In this document: positions 63,938 through 64,000 of the stretch, piece after piece
Numbering within the stretch: position 1 is the first letter of the stretch
Layout of the letters: each line of letters starts with the position of its first letter
Assembly (NCBI GenBank): GCA_030323885.1
Contig: CM059196.1
Location: 43,175,798 to 43,239,797 of the forward strand
Direction: 5' to 3'
Length of the DNA: 64,000 nt
Origin: Branchipolynoe longqiensis
Taxonomy: Eukaryota > Annelida > Polychaeta > Phyllodocida > Polynoidae
Position numbers and translations under genes: made by a program
Notes under the pieces: generated by a model
What the model was told of the DNA's origin: nothing
Databases searched by the model: none
The model's input: the letters and a program-made list of their open reading frames with translations, nothing else

Positions 63938-64000
63938 CGAGGTGGTGGTGGTGGTGGTTGTTGTGGTTGTTGTGGTTGTTGTGGTGGTGGTGGTGGTGGT
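63938..64000. repeat. (GGT/GTT)n microsatellite, cut by window edge
   Basis: GGTGGTGGTGGTGG changing to TTGTTGTGGTTG and back. Confidence 0.9.

Overview
This window looks like non-coding, repeat-dominated DNA from an animal nuclear genome. I found no open reading frame that I can defend as a complete protein. Every long ORF lies in a microsatellite or low-complexity tract, and codon structure, recognisable domains and bacterial-style gene packing are all absent. Dispersed tRNA-derived SINEs, TIR-type DNA transposon remnants, G/C homopolymers and long simple repeats point to a metazoan, probably a marine invertebrate. Two copies of a repeat beginning TTTATTTAA..GACGCC with an internal GGCTATTGGA motif (11968 and 17325) resemble a SINE I associate with molluscs. 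This assignment is from memory and unverified.

The dominant element is one SINE family (called SINE-A here, about 330-350 bp). It has a tRNA-like head with A and B boxes, a conserved body, and a 3' tail that begins with a hairpin-forming CGTCCT...AGGACG and ends in (CAA)n/(CAAA)n. About 25 copies keep body sequence. About 15 more are only the 53-60 bp tail, and several of these carry their own target-site duplications (TSDs). Other retroelement families are SINE-B (a similar head with a different 3' part), SINE-C (a different tRNA-like head), SINE-D (tail ending in ATCA repeats), family E, and one internally deleted LINE remnant (22336-22700).

DNA-transposon-like families recognised by inverted ends are: P (3775-4124), K/L (tandem about 206-bp cores inside TIRs, at 5805-8373, 9621, 20031 and 53551), N (ends CCCTGTCACATTACG), J, F (CAGGGATGAAAG ends), G (CTAGATA ends, 8-bp TSD), M (TTAAGCC ends), Q (TAAAGCTGCATAGTCCGATG ends), a pogo-like MITE (57045) and a GAGGG-ended element with TGACGTCA near each end (57566). 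Several are nested: N in J, F in G, J in Q-like DNA, and SINE in Q, E and F.

Layout: 1-4.1 kb, SINE pieces, a duplicated (AGT)n block and MITE P. 4.1-11.6 kb, Q, L, K, N and J elements around a C-tract minisatellite. 11.6-21 kb, purine arrays, F copies and a dense SINE block. 21-25.4 kb, mostly unique AT-rich DNA with the LINE remnant. 25.4-34.8 kb, N, purine and AC arrays, M and the paired G elements. 34.8-47.5 kb, AT-rich DNA, SINEs, M, 23-bp repeats, N and Q. 47.5-50 kb, the best gene-like signals: a CpG-rich stretch with CRE, NRF1 and ETS motifs (48176-48560), and a separate ATGGCGG-plus-donor candidate first exon on the minus strand (49324-49349). 50-64 kb, more Q, L, SINE and tandem arrays.

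No coding system is visible. The most notable observation is the set of very short SINE-tail insertions with their own TSDs, all ending at the base of a predicted 3' hairpin.
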